A stretch of DNA of 64,000 bases, from the NCBI GenBank assembly GCA_932294295.1, contig OW028580.1, forward strand, positions 10,135,374 through 10,199,373, in the 5' to 3' direction. The notes beneath the pieces are model-generated. The model was given only the letters and a program-made list of their open reading frames with translations. It was not told the DNA's origin and made no database searches. Every line of letters begins with the position of its first letter. The stretch's first letter is position 1. Positions 13,601-25,682 of the stretch are shown here, one piece after another. Source of the stretch: Alitta virens (lineage: Eukaryota; Annelida; Polychaeta; Phyllodocida; Nereididae). Made by a program: the position numbers and the translations under genes.

Positions 13601-14646
13601 TTGTTCGCACATTTTTTGGTTTGTTGTTCACACTTTGTTTGTTTGTTGTTCACACTTTTTTTGGTTTCTTGTTCACACTTTGTTTGTTTGTTGTTCACAC
13701 ATTTTTTGTTTGTTGTTTACACTTTTTTTGTTTGTTGTTCACACATTTTTTGTTTGTTGTTTACACTTTGTTTGTTGTTCACACTTTTTTTGGTTTGTTG
13801 TTCACACTTTTTTTGGTTTGTTGTTCACACTTTTTTTGGTTTGTTGCTCACACTTTTTTTGGTTTGTTGTTCACACTTTTTTTGGTTTGTTGTTCACACT
13901 TTGTTTGTTTGTTTTTCACACATTTTTTGTTTGTTGTTTACACTTTGTTTGTTGTTCACACATTTTTTGGTTTATTGTTCACACTTTGTTTGTTGTTCAC
14001 ACTTTTTTTGGTTTGTTGTTCACACATTTTTTGGTTTGTTGTTCACACTTTTTTTGGTTTGTTGTTCGCACATTTTTTGGTTTGTTGTTCACACTTTTTT
14101 TGGTTTGTTGTTCACACTTTTTTTGGTTTGTTGTTCACACTTTTTTTGTTGTTCACACTTTGTTTGTTTGTTGTTCACACTTTGTTTGTTGTTCACACTT
14201 TGTTTGTTTGTTGTTCACACTTTTTTTTTTTTTTTTTCACACTTTTTTTGGTTTGTTGTTCACACTTTTTTTGTTTGTTGTTCACACTTTGTTTGTTGTT
14301 CACACTTTGTTTGTTTGTTGTTCACACTTTGTTTGTTTGTTGTTCACACTTTTTTTGTTTGTTGTTCACACTTTGTTTGTTTGTTGTTCACACATTTTTT
14401 GTTTGTTGTTCACACTTTTTTTGGTTTCATGTTCACACTTTGTTTGTTTGTTGTTCACACTTTTTTTGTTTGTTGTTTACACTTTTTTTGTTTGTTGTTC
14501 ACACATTTTTTGGTTTATTGTTCACACTTTGTTTGTTTGTTGTTCACACTTTGTTTGTTTGTTGTTCACACTTTGTTTGTTGTTCACACTTTGTTTGTTT
14601 GTTGTTCACACTTTTTTTGTTTGTTGTTCACACTTTTTTTGGTTAG
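10668..14646 (+). repeat. Segment 6: type II HOR copy, 3,979 bp, with GTGCAC landmark and 17-T tract
   Basis: The stretch from about 11790 to 14200 matches 8200-10610 at an offset of about 3,588 bp (CATTTTATG at 11888, ACAATT near 12379, GTGCAC 12420-12425). Unlike segment 5 it keeps the long T tract (T17, 14221-14237) and the TTTCATG block. Private changes are C at 10967 (GGTCTG) and G at 12426. One C monomer is missing near 11317 compared with segments 5 and 19. Confidence 0.84.
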
Positions 14647-14651
14647 TTGTT

Positions 14652-14913
14652 CACACTTTTTTTGTTTGTTGTTCACACTTTGTTTGTTGTTCACACTTTG
14701 TTTGTTTGTTGTTCACACTTTTTTTGTTTGTTGTTCACACTTTGTTTGTTTGTTGTTCACACATTTTTTGTTTGTTGTTCACACTTTTTTTGGTTTCTTG
14801 TTCACACTTTGTTTGTTTGTTGTTCACACATTTTTTGTTTGTTGTTTACACTTTTTTTGTTTGTTGTTCACACATTTTTTGGTTTATTGTTCACACTTTG
14901 TTTGTTTGTTGTT
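14652..14913 (+). repeat. HOR sub-block 1 (monomers 1-12, TTTCTTG form)
   Basis: Order B D C B C F A(ctt) C F tB E(att) C, 262 bp. It repeats as monomers 41-53 of the same unit, with one extra C and TTTCATG in place of TTTCTTG. The two sub-blocks are best read as paralogous copies from an older internal duplication. Confidence 0.85.
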
Positions 14914-15524
14914 CACACTTTTTTTGGTTTGTTGTTCACACATTTTTTGGTTTGTTGTTCACACTTTTTTTGTTTGTTGTTCACACATTTTTTGTTTGTT
15001 GTTTACACTTTGTTTGTTGTTCACACTTTTTTTGGTTTGTTGTTCACACTTTTTTTGGTTTGTTGTTCACACTTTTTTTGGTTTGTTGCTCACACTTTTT
15101 TTGGTTTGTTGTTCACACTTTTTTTGGTTTGTTGTTCACACTTTGTTTGTTTGTTGTTCACACATTTTTTGTTTGTTGTTTACACTTTGTTTGTTGTTCA
15201 CACATTTTTTGGTTTATTGTTCACACTTTGTTTGTTGTTCACACTTTTTTTGGTTTGTTGTTCACACATTTTTTGGTTTGTTGTTCACACTTTTTTTGGT
15301 TTGTTGTTCGCACATTTTTTGGTTTGTTGTTCACACTTTTTTTGGTTTGTTGTTCACACTTTTTTTGGTTTGTTGTTCACACTTTTTTTGGTTTGTTGTT
15401 CACACTTTTTTTGTTGTTCACACTTTGTTTGTTTGTTGTTCACACTTTGTTTGTTGTTCACACTTTGTTTGTTTGTTGTTCACACTTTTTTTTTTTTTGT
15501 TCACACTTTTTTTGGTTTGTTGTT

Positions 15525-15808
15525 CACACTTTTTTTGTTTGTTGTTCACACTTTGTTTGTTGTTCACACTTTGTTTGTTTGTTGTTCACACTTTGTTTGT
15601 TTGTTGTTCACACTTTTTTTGTTTGTTGTTCACACTTTGTTTGTTTGTTGTTCACACATTTTTTGTTTGTTGTTCACACTTTTTTTGGTTTCATGTTCAC
15701 ACTTTGTTTGTTTGTTGTTCACACATTTTTTGTTTGTTGTTTACACTTTTTTTGTTTGTTGTTCACACATTTTTTGGTTTATTGTTCACACTTTGTTTGT
15801 TTGTTGTT
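15525..15808 (+). repeat. HOR sub-block 2 (monomers 41-53, TTTCATG form)
   Basis: Order B D C C B C F A(cat) C F tB E(att) C, 284 bp; the partner of 14652-14913. The T-to-A difference (CTTG versus CATG) distinguishes the two forms across the window: TTTCATG is normally found upstream of a GGTTAG landmark and TTTCTTG downstream of it. Confidence 0.85.
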
Positions 15809-15910
15809 CACACTTTGTTTGTTTGTTGTTCACACTTTGTTTGTTGTTCACACTTTGTTTGTTTGTTGTTCACACTTTTTTTGTTTGTTGTTCACACTTT
15901 TTTTGGTTAG

Positions 15911-16687
15911 TTGTTCACACTTTTTTTGTTTGTTGTTCACACTTTGTTTGTTGTTCACACTTTGTTTGTTTGTTGTTCACACTTTTTTTGTTTGTTGTTC
16001 ACACTTTGTTTGTTTGTTGTTCACACATTTTTTGTTTGTTGTTCACACTTTTTTTGGTTTCTTGTTCACACTTTGTTTGTTTGTTGTTCACACTTTTTTT
16101 GGTTTGTTGTTCGCACATTTTTTGGTTTGTTGTTCACACTTTTTTTGGTTTGTTGTTCACACTTTTTTTGGTTTGTTGTTCACACTTTTTTTGTTGTTCA
16201 CACTTTGTTTGTTTGTTGTTCACACTTTGTTTGTTGTTCACACTTTGTTTGTTTGTTGTTCACACTTTTTTTTTTGTTCACACTTTTTTTGGTTTGTTGT
16301 TCACACTTTTTTTGTTTGTTGTTCACACTTTGTTTGTTGTTCACACTTTGTTTGTTTGTTGTTCACACTTTGTTTGTTTGTTGTTCACACTTTTTTTGTT
16401 TGTTGTTCACACTTTGTTTGTTTGTTGTTCACACATTTTTTGTTTGTTGTTCACACTTTTTTTGGTTTCATGTTCACACTTTGTTTGTTTGTTGTTCACA
16501 CATTTTTTGTTTGTTGTTTACACTTTTTTTGTTTGTTGTTCACACATTTTTTGGTTTATTGTTCACACTTTGTTTGTTTGTTGTTCACACTTTGTTTGTT
16601 TGTTGTTCACACTTTGTTTGTTGTTCACACTTTGTTTGTTTGTTGTTCACACTTTTTTTGTTTGTTGTTCACACTTTTTTTGGTTAG
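15911..16687 (+). repeat. Segment 8: shortest HOR copy, 777 bp
   Basis: Monomers 1-8 run straight into monomer 30. Loss of monomers 9-29 (461 bp), loss of one A monomer (23 bp) and a T tract of 10 instead of 13 (16266-16275) sum to 487 bp, exactly the difference from 1,264. Confidence 0.88.
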
Positions 16688-18370
16688 TTGTTCACACTTT
16701 TTTTGTTTGTTGTTCACACTTTGTTTGTTGTTCACACTTTGTTTGTTTGTTGTTCACACTTTTTTTGTTTGTTGTTCACACTTTGTTTGTTTGTTGTTCA
16801 CACATTTTTTGTTTGTTGTTCACACTTTTTTTGGTTTCTTGTTCACACTTTGTTTGTTTGTTGTTCACACATTTTTTGTTTGTTGTTTACACTTTTTTTG
16901 TTTGTTGTTCACACATTTTTTGGTTTATTGTTCACACTTTGTTTGTTTGTTGTTCACACTTTTTTTGGTTTGTTGTTCACACATTTTTTGGTTTGTTGTT
17001 CACACTTTTTTTGGTTTGTTGTTCACACTTTTTTTGGTTTGTTGTTCACACTTTTTTTGGTTTGTTGTTCACACTTTTTTTGGTTTATTGTTCACACTTT
17101 TTTTGGTTTGTTGTTCACACTTTTTTTGTTTGTTGTTCACACTTTGTTTGTTGTTCACACTTTGTTTGTTTGTTGTTCACACTTTTTTTGTTTGTTGTTC
17201 ACACTTTGTTTGTTTGTTGTTCACACATTTTTTGTTTGTTGTTCACACTTTTTTTGGTTTCTTGTTCACACTTTGTTTGTTTGTTGTTCACACATTGTTT
17301 GTTTGTTGTTTACACTTTTTTTGTTTGTTGTTCACACATTTTTTGTTTGTTGTTTACACTTTGTTTGTTGTTCACACTTTTTTTGGTTTGTTGTTCACAC
17401 TTTTTTTGGTTTGTTGTTCACACTTTTTTTGGTTTGTTGCTCACACTTTTTTTGGTTTGTTGTTCACACTTTTTTTGGTTTGTTGTTCACACTTTGTTTG
17501 TTTGTTGTTCACACATTTTTTGTTTGTTGTTTACACTTTGTTTGTTGTTCACACTTTTTTTGGTTTGTTGTTCACACTTTTTTTGGTTTGTTGTTCACAC
17601 TTTTTTTGGTTTGTTGTTCACACTTTGTTTGTTTGTTTTTCACACATTTTTTGTTTGTTGTTTACACTTTGTTTGTTGTTCACACATTTTTTGGTTTATT
17701 GTTCACACTTTGTTTGTTGTTCACACTTTTTTTGGTTTGTTGTTCACACATTTTTTGGTTTGTTGTTCACACTTTTTTTGGTTTGTTGTTCGCACATTTT
17801 TTGGTTTGTTGTTCACACTTTTTTTGGTTTGTTGTTCACACTTTTTTTGGTTTGTTGTTCACACTTTTTTTGTTGTTCACACTTTGTTTGTTTGTTGTTC
17901 ACACTTTGTTTGTTGTTCACACTTTGTTTGTTTGTTGTTCACACTTTTTTTTTTTTTTTTTCACACTTTTTTTGGTTTGTTGTTCACACTTTTTTTGTTT
18001 GTTGTTCACACTTTGTTTGTTGTTCACACTTTGTTTGTTTGTTGTTCACACTTTGTTTGTTTGTTGTTCACACTTTTTTTGTTTGTTGTTCACACTTTGT
18101 TTGTTTGTTGTTCACACATTTTTTGTTTGTTGTTCACACTTTTTTTGGTTTCATGTTCACACTTTGTTTGTTTGTTGTTCACACATTTTTTGTTTGTTGT
18201 TTACACTTTTTTTGTTTGTTGTTCACACATTTTTTGGTTTATTGTTCACACTTTGTTTGTTTGTTGTTCACACTTTGTTTGTTTGTTGTTCACACTTTGT
18301 TTGTTGTTCACACTTTGTTTGTTTGTTGTTCACACTTTTTTTGTTTGTTGTTCACACTTTTTTTGGTTAG
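16688..18370 (+). repeat. Segment 9: type I start, 1,683 bp, 17-T tract
   Basis: After the type I opening it enters a variant region with runs of A monomers and an A(att) monomer near 17085, followed by a third TTTCTTG sub-block whose next F monomer reads CACACATTGTTTG (about 17293). The long T tract is T17 (17945-17961) and abuts CACAC directly, without the usual GTT. Confidence 0.83.
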
Positions 18371-21300
18371 TTGTTCACACTTTTTTTGTTTGTTGTTCAC
18401 ACTTTGTTTGTTGTTCACACTTTGTTTGTTTGTTGTTCACACTTTTTTTGTTTGTTGTTCACACTTTGTTTGTTTGTTGTTCACACATTTTTTGTTTGTT
18501 GTTTACACTTTTTTTGTTTGTTGTTCACACATTTTTTGGTTTATTGTTCACACTTTGTTTGTTTGTTGTTCACACTTTTTTTGGTTTGTTGTTCACACAT
18601 TTTTTGGTTTGTTGTTCACACTTTTTTTGGTTTGTTGTTCACACTTTTTTTGGTTTGTTGTTCACACTTTTTTTGGTTTGTTGTTCACACTTTTTTTGGT
18701 TTATTGTTCACACTTTTTTTGGTTTGTTGTTCACACTTTTTTTGTTTGTTGTTCACACTTTGTTTGTTGTTCACACTTTGTTTGTTTGTTGTTCACACTT
18801 TTTTTGTTTGTTGTTCACACTTTGTTTGTTTGTTGTTCACACATTTTTTGTTTGTTGTTCACACTTTTTTTGGTTTCTTGTTCACACTTTGTTTGTTTGT
18901 TGTTCACACATTGTTTGTTTGTTGTTTACACTTTTTTTGTTTGTTGTTCACACATTTTTTGTTTGTTGTTTACACTTTGTTTGTTGTTCACACTTTTTTT
19001 GGTTTGTTGTTCACACTTTTTTTGGTTTGTTGTTCACACTTTTTTTGGTTTGTTGCTCACACTTTTTTTGGTTTGTTGTTCACACTTTTTTTGGTTTGTT
19101 GTTCACACTTTGTTTGTTTGTTGTTCACACATTTTTTGTTTGTTGTTTACACTTTGTTTGTTGTTCACACTTTTTTTGGTTTGTTGTTCACACTTTTTTT
19201 GGTTTGTTGTTCACACTTTTTTTGGTTTGTTGCTCACACTTTTTTTGGTTTGTTGTTCACACTTTTTTTGGTTTGTTGTTCACACTTTGTTTGTTTGTTT
19301 TTCACACATTTTTTTTTGTTGTTCACACTTTGTTTGTTGTTCACACTTTGTTTGTTTGTTGTTCACACTTTTTTTGGTTTGTTGTTCACAATTTTTTTGG
19401 TTTGTTGTTCACACTTTTTTTGTTTGTTGTGCACACTTTTTTTGTTTGTTGTTCACACTTTTTTTGGTTTATTGTTCACACTTTTTTTGGTTTGTTGTTC
19501 ACACTTTTTTTGTTTGTTGTTCACACTTTGTTTGTTGTTCACACTTTGTTTGTTTGTTGTTCACACTTTTTTTGTTTGTTGTTCACACTTTGTTTGTTTG
19601 TTGTTCACACATTTTTTGTTTGTTGTTCACACTTTTTTTGGTTTCTTGTTCACACTTTGTTTGTTTGTTGTTCACACATTTTTTGTTTGTTGTTTACACT
19701 TTGTTTGTTGTTCACACTTTTTTTGGTTTGTTGTTCACACTTTTTTTGGTTTGTTGTTCACACTTTTTTTGGTTTGTTGCTCACACTTTTTTTGGTTTGT
19801 TGTTCACACTTTTTTTGGTTTGTTGTTCACACTTTGTTTGTTTGTTTTTCACACATTTTTTGTTTGTTGTTCACACTTTGTTTGTTGTTCACACTTTGTT
19901 TGTTTGTTGTTCACACTTTTTTTGGTTTGTTGTTCACAATTTTTTTGGTTTGTTGTTCACACTTTTTTTGTTTGTTGTGCACACTTTTTTTGTTTGTTGT
20001 TCACACTTTTTTTGGTTTATTGTTCACACTTTTTTTGGTTTGTTGTTCACACTTTTTTTGTTTGTTGTTCACACTTTGTTTGTTGTTCACACTTTGTTTG
20101 TTTGTTGTTCACACTTTTTTTGTTTGTTGTTCACACTTTGTTTGTTTGTTGTTCACACATTTTTTGTTTGTTGTTCACACTTTTTTTGGTTTCTTGTTCA
20201 CACTTTGTTTGTTTGTTGTTCACACATTGTTTGTTTGTTGTTTACACTTTTTTTGTTTGTTGTTCACACATTTTTTGTTTGTTGTTTACACTTTGTTTGT
20301 TGTTCACACTTTTTTTGGTTTGTTGTTCACACTTTTTTTGGTTTGTTGTTCACACTTTTTTTGGTTTGTTGCTCACACTTTTTTTGGTTTGTTGTTCACA
20401 CTTTTTTTGGTTTGTTGTTCACACTTTGTTTGTTTGTTGTTCACACATTTTTTGTTTGTTGTTCACACATTTTTTGTTTGTTGTTCACACATTTTTTGGT
20501 TTATTGTTCACACTTTGTTTGTTGTTCACACTTTTTTTGGTTTGTTGTTCACACATTTTTTGGTTTGTTGTTCACACTTTTTTTGGTTTGTTGTTCGCAC
20601 ATTTTTTGGTTTGTTGTTCACACTTTTTTTGGTTTGTTGTTCACACTTTTTTTGGTTTGTTGTTCACACTTTTTTTGTTGTTCACACTTTGTTTGTTTGT
20701 TGTTCACACTTTTTTTGGTTTCTTGTTCACACTTTGTTTGTTTGTTGTTCACACATTTTTTGTTTGTTGTTTACACTTTTTTTGTTTGTTGTTCACACAT
20801 TTTTTGTTTGTTGTTTACACTTTGTTTGTTGTTCACACTTTTTTTGGTTTGTTGTTCACACTTTTTTTGGTTTGTTGTTCACACTTTTTTTGGTTTGTTG
20901 CTCACACTTTTTTTGGTTTGTTGTTCACACTTTTTTTGGTTTGTTGTTCACACTTTGTTTGTTTGTTTTTCACACATTTTTTGTTTGTTGTTTACACTTT
21001 GTTTGTTGTTCACACATTTTTTGGTTTATTGTTCACACTTTGTTTGTTGTTCACACTTTTTTTGGTTTGTTGTTCACACATTTTTTGGTTTGTTGTTCAC
21101 ACTTTTTTTGGTTTGTTGTTCGCACATTTTTTGGTTTGTTGTTCACACTTTTTTTGGTTTGTTGTTCGCACATTTTTTGGTTTGTTGTTCACACTTTGTT
21201 TGTTTGTTGTTCACACTTTTTTTGGTTTCTTGTTCACACTTTGTTTGTTTGTTGTTCACACATTTTTTGTTTGTTGTTTACACTTTTTTTGTTTGTTGTT

Positions 21301-22182
21301 CACACATTTTTTGTTTGTTGTTTACACTTTGTTTGTTGTTCACACTTTTTTTGGTTTGTTGTTCACACTTTTTTTGGTTTGTTGCTCACACTTTTTTTGG
21401 TTTGTTGTTCACACTTTTTTGGTTTGTTGTTCACACTTTGTTTGTTTGTTTTTCACACATTTTTTGTTTGTTGTTTACACTTTGTTTGTTGTTCACACAT
21501 TTTTTGGTTTATTGTTCACACTTTGTTTGTTGTTCACACTTTTTTTGGTTTGTTGTTCACACATTTTTTGGTTTGTTGTTCACACTTTTTTTGGTTTGTT
21601 GTTCGCACATTTTTTGGTTTGTTGTTCACACTTTTTTTGGTTTGTTGTTCACACTTTTTTTGGTTTGTTGTTCACACTTTTTTTGTTGTTCACACTTTGT
21701 TTGTTTGTTGTTCACACTTTGTTTGTTGTTCACACTTTGTTTGTTTGTTGTTCACACTTTTTTTTTTTTTTTTCACACTTTTTTTGGTTTGTTGTTCACA
21801 CTTTTTTTGTTTGTTGTTCACACTTTGTTTGTTGTTCACACTTTGTTTGTTTGTTGTTCACACTTTGTTTGTTTGTTGTTCACACTTTTTTTGTTTGTTG
21901 TTCACACTTTGTTTGTTTGTTGTTCTCACATTTTTTGTTTGTTGTTCACACTTTTTTTGGTTTCATGTTCACACTTTGTTTGTTTGTTGTTCACACATTT
22001 TTTGTTTGTTGTTTACACTTTTTTTGTTTGTTGTTCACACATTTTTTGGTTTATTGTTCACACTTTGTTTGTTTGTTGTTCACACTTTGTTTGTTTGTTG
22101 TTCACACTTTGTTTGTTGTTCACACTTTGTTTGTTTGTTGTTCACACTTTTTTTGTTTGTTGTTCACACTTTTTTTGGTTAG
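18371..22182 (+). repeat. Segment 10: mosaic HOR copy, 3,812 bp
   Basis: The opening lacks monomers 7-9 (67 bp), a different F-to-F junction from type II. It contains the 547/548 bp tandem duplication at 19126-20220, two GTGCAC sites (19429-19434, 19977-19982), a fused T9 monomer (19309-19317), a T6 monomer at 21415-21420, TTCTCAC with T at 21926, and a T16 tract (21758-21773). Confidence 0.82.
19126..20220 (+). repeat. Tandem duplication, 547 + 548 bp
   Basis: Copies are about 19126-19672 and 19673-20220. Each starts with F then TACAC D and carries ACAATT, GTGCAC and a TTTCTTG monomer. The 1 bp length difference is a lost G in the first copy, which fuses two T runs into T9 at 19309-19317. 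Confidence 0.85.
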
Positions 22183-23446
22183 TTGTTCACACTTTTTTTG
22201 TTTGTTGTTCACACTTTGTTTGTTGTTCACACTTTGTTAGTTTGTTGTTCACACTTTTTTTGTTTGTTGTTCACACTTTGTTTGTTTGTTGTTCACACAT
22301 TTTTTGTTTGTTGTTCACACTTTTTTTGGTTTCTTGTTCACACTTTGTTTGTTTGTTGTTCACACATTTTTTGTTTGTTGTTTACACATTTTTTGTTTGT
22401 TGTTCACACATTTTTTGGTTTATTGTTCACACTTTGTTTGTTTGTTGTTCACACTTTTTTTGGTTTGTTGTTCACACATTTTTTGGTTTGTTGTTCACAC
22501 TTTTTTTGTTTGTTGTTCACACATTTTTTGTTTGTTGTTTACACTTTGTTTGTTGTTCACACTTTTTTTGGTTTGTTGTTCACACTTTTTTTGGTTTGTT
22601 GTTCACACTTTTTTTAGTTTGTTGCTCACACTTTTTTTGGTTTGTTGTTCACACTTTTTTTGGTTTGTTGTTCACACTTTGTTTGTTTGTTGTTCACACA
22701 TTTTTTGTTTGTTGTTTACACTTTGTTTGTTGTTCACACATTTTTTGGTTTATTGTTCACACTTTGTTTGTTGTTCACACTTTTTTTGGTTTGTTGTTCA
22801 CACATTTTTTGGTTTGTTGTTCACACTTTTTTTGGTTTGTTGTTCGCACATTTTTTGGTTTGTTGTTCACACTTTTTTTGGTTTGTTGTTCACACTTTTT
22901 TTGGTTTGTTGTTCACACTTTTTTTGGTTTGTTGTTCACACTTTTTTTGTTGTTCACACTTTGTTTGTTTGTTGTTCACACTTTGTTTGTTGTTCACACT
23001 TTGTTTGTTTGTTGTTCACACTTTTTTTTTTTTTGTTCACACTTTTTTTGGTTTGTTGTTCACACTTTTTTTGTTTGTTGTTCACACTTTGTTTGTTGTT
23101 CACACTTTGTTTGTTTGTTGTTCACACTTTGTTTGTTTGTTGTTCACACTTTTTTTGTTTGTTGTTCACACTTTGTTTGTTTGTTGTTCACACATTTTTT
23201 GTTTGTTGTTCACACTTTTTTTGGTTTCATGTTCACACTTTGTTTGTTTGTTGTTCACACATTTTTTGTTTGTTGTTTACACTTTTTTTGTTTGTTGTTC
23301 ACACATTTTTTGGTTTATTGTTCACACTTTGTTTGTTTGTTGTTCACACTTTGTTTGTTTGTTGTTCACACTTTGTTTGTTGTTCACACTTTGTTTGTTT
23401 GTTGTTCACACTTTTTTTGTTTGTTGTTCACACTTTTTTTGGTTAG
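22183..23446 (+). repeat. Segment 11: 1,264 bp HOR copy with three private substitutions
   Basis: Same length as the reference unit. Against 14647-15910 I see T-to-A at 22239, T-to-A at 22388 and G-to-A at 22616. The last makes an extra TAG at 22615-22617. T13 tract at 23022-23034. Confidence 0.88.
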
Positions 23447-25682
23447 TTGTTCACACTTTTTTTGTTTGTTGTTCACACTTTGTTTGTTGTTCACACTTTG
23501 TTTGTTTGTTGTTCACACTTTTTTTGTTTGTTGTTCACACTTTGTTTGTTTGTTGTTCACACATTTTTTGTTTGTTGTTCACACTTTTTTTGGTTTCTTG
23601 TTCACACTTTGTTTGTTTGTTGTTCACACATTTTTTGTTTGTTGTTTACACTTTTTTTGTTTGTTGTTCACACATTTTTTGGTTTATTGTTCACACTTTG
23701 TTTGTTTGTTGTTCACACTTTTTTTGGTTTGTTGTTCACACATTTTTTGGTTTGTTGTTCACACTTTTTTTGGTTTGTTGTTCACACTTTTTTTGGTTTG
23801 TTGTTCACACTTTTTTTGGTTTGTTGTTCACACTTTTTTTGGTTTATTGTTCACACTTTTTTTGGTTTGTTGTTCACACTTTTTTTGTTTGTTGTTCACA
23901 CTTTGTTTGTTGTTCACACTTTGTTTGTTTGTTGTTCACACTTTTTTTGTTTGTTGTTCACACTTTGTTTGTTTGTTGTTCACACATTTTTTGTTTGTTG
24001 TTCACACTTTTTTTGGTTTCTTGTTCACACTTTGTTTGTTTGTTGTTCACACATTGTTTGTTTGTTGTTTACACTTTTTTTGTTTGTTGTTCACACATTT
24101 TTTGTTTGTTGTTTACACTTTGTTTGTTGTTCACACTTTTTTTGGTTTGTTGTTCACACTTTTTTTGGTTTGTTGTTCACACTTTTTTTGGTTTGTTGCT
24201 CACACTTTTTTTGGTTTGTTGTTCACACTTTTTTTGGTTTGTTGTTCACACTTTGTTTGTTTGTTGTTCACACATTTTTTGTTTGTTGTTTACACTTTGT
24301 TTGTTGTTCACACTTTTTTTGGTTTGTTGTTCACACTTTTTTTGGTTTGTTGTTCACACTTTTTTTGGTTTGTTGCTCACACTTTTTTTGGTTTGTTGTT
24401 CACACTTTTTTTGGTTTGTTGTTCACACTTTGTTTGTTTGTTTTTCACACATTTTTTGTTTGTTGTTTACACTTTGTTTGTTGTTCACACATTTTTTGGT
24501 TTATTGTTCACACTTTGTTTGTTGTTCACACTTTTTTTGGTTTGTTGTTCACACATTTTTTGGTTTGTTGTTCACACTTTTTTTGGTTTGTTGTTCGCAC
24601 ATTTTTTGGTTTGTTGTTCACACTTTTTTTGGTTTGTTGTTCGCACATTTTTTGGTTTGTTGTTCACACTTTGTTTGTTTGTTGTTCACACTTTTTTTGG
24701 TTTCTTGTTCACACTTTGTTTGTTTGTTGTTCACACATTTTTTGTTTGTTGTTTACACTTTTTTTGTTTGTTGTTCACACATTTTTTGTTTGTTGTTTAC
24801 ACTTTGTTTGTTGTTCACACTTTTTTTGGTTTGTTGTTCACACTTTTTTTGGTTTGTTGTTCACACTTTTTTTGGTTTGTTGCTCACACTTTTTTTGGTT
24901 TGTTGTTCACACTTTTTTTGGTTTGTTGTTCACACTTTGTTTGTTTGTTTTTCACACATTTTTTGTTTGTTGTTTACACTTTGTTTGTTGTTCACACATT
25001 TTTTGGTTTATTGTTCACACTTTGTTTGTTGTTCACACTTTTTTTGGTTTGTTGTTCACACATTTTTTGGTTTGTTGTTCACACTTTTTTTGGTTTGTTG
25101 TTCGCACATTTTTTGGTTTGTTGTTCACACTTTTTTTGGTTTGTTGTTCACACTTTTTTTGGTTTGTTGTTCACACTTTTTTTGTTGTTCACACTTTGTT
25201 TGTTTGTTGTTCACACTTTGTTTGTTGTTCACACTTTGTTTGTTTGTTGTTCACACTTTTTTTTTTTTTTGTTCACACTTTTTTTGGTTTGTTGTTCACA
25301 CTTTTTTTGTTTGTTGTTCACACTTTGTTTGTTGTTCACACTTTGTTTGTTTGTTGTTCACACTTTGTTTGTTTGTTGTTCACACTTTTTTTGTTTGTTG
25401 TTCACACTTTGTTTGTTTGTTGTTCACACATTTTTTGTTTGTTGTTCACACTTTTTTTGGTTTCATGTTCACACTTTGTTTGTTTGTTGTTCACACATTT
25501 TTTGTTTGTTGTTTACACTTTTTTTGTTTGTTGTTCACACATTTTTTGGTTTATTGTTCACACTTTGTTTGTTTGTTGTTCACACTTTGTTTGTTTGTTG
25601 TTCACACTTTGTTTGTTGTTCACACTTTGTTTGTTTGTTGTTCACACTTTTTTTGTTTGTTGTTCACACTTTTTTTGGTTAG
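23447..25682 (+). repeat. Segment 12: 2,236 bp HOR copy, twin of 55616-57851
   Basis: Type I opening, then the A-rich/A(att)/TTTCTTG variant region including the CACACATTGTTTG monomer (about 24053), then a canonical tail with a T14 tract (25257-25270). Length and monomer order match 55616-57851 at an offset of 32,169 bp. Confidence 0.87.

Larger units (their letters stand above)
14647..15910 (+). repeat. Segment 7: reference 58-monomer HOR unit, 1,264 bp
   Basis: Parsed by hand into 58 monomers, counted from CACAC at 14652: B D C B C F A(ctt) C F tB E(att) C A E B F tD A A A(gct) A A C F tD E(att) D A E A gE A A A B18 C D C P A B D C C B C F A(cat) C F tB E(att) C C D C B A(tag). Here tB/tD begin TACAC, gE begins CGCAC, B18 is the 18 bp T7 form and P is the 21 bp monomer with T13 (15486-15498). 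Lengths are 8x18, 1x21, 28x22 and 21x23, summing to exactly 1,264. The TAG landmark is an arbitrary phase point, not a functional boundary. Confidence 0.92.

Noticed and set aside
14221..14237. Poly-T tracts as retroelement poly(A) tails or Rho-independent terminators
   Set aside because: Tracts sit inside an otherwise normal monomer at a fixed HOR position, with no element body, target duplication or GC-rich hairpin beside them.
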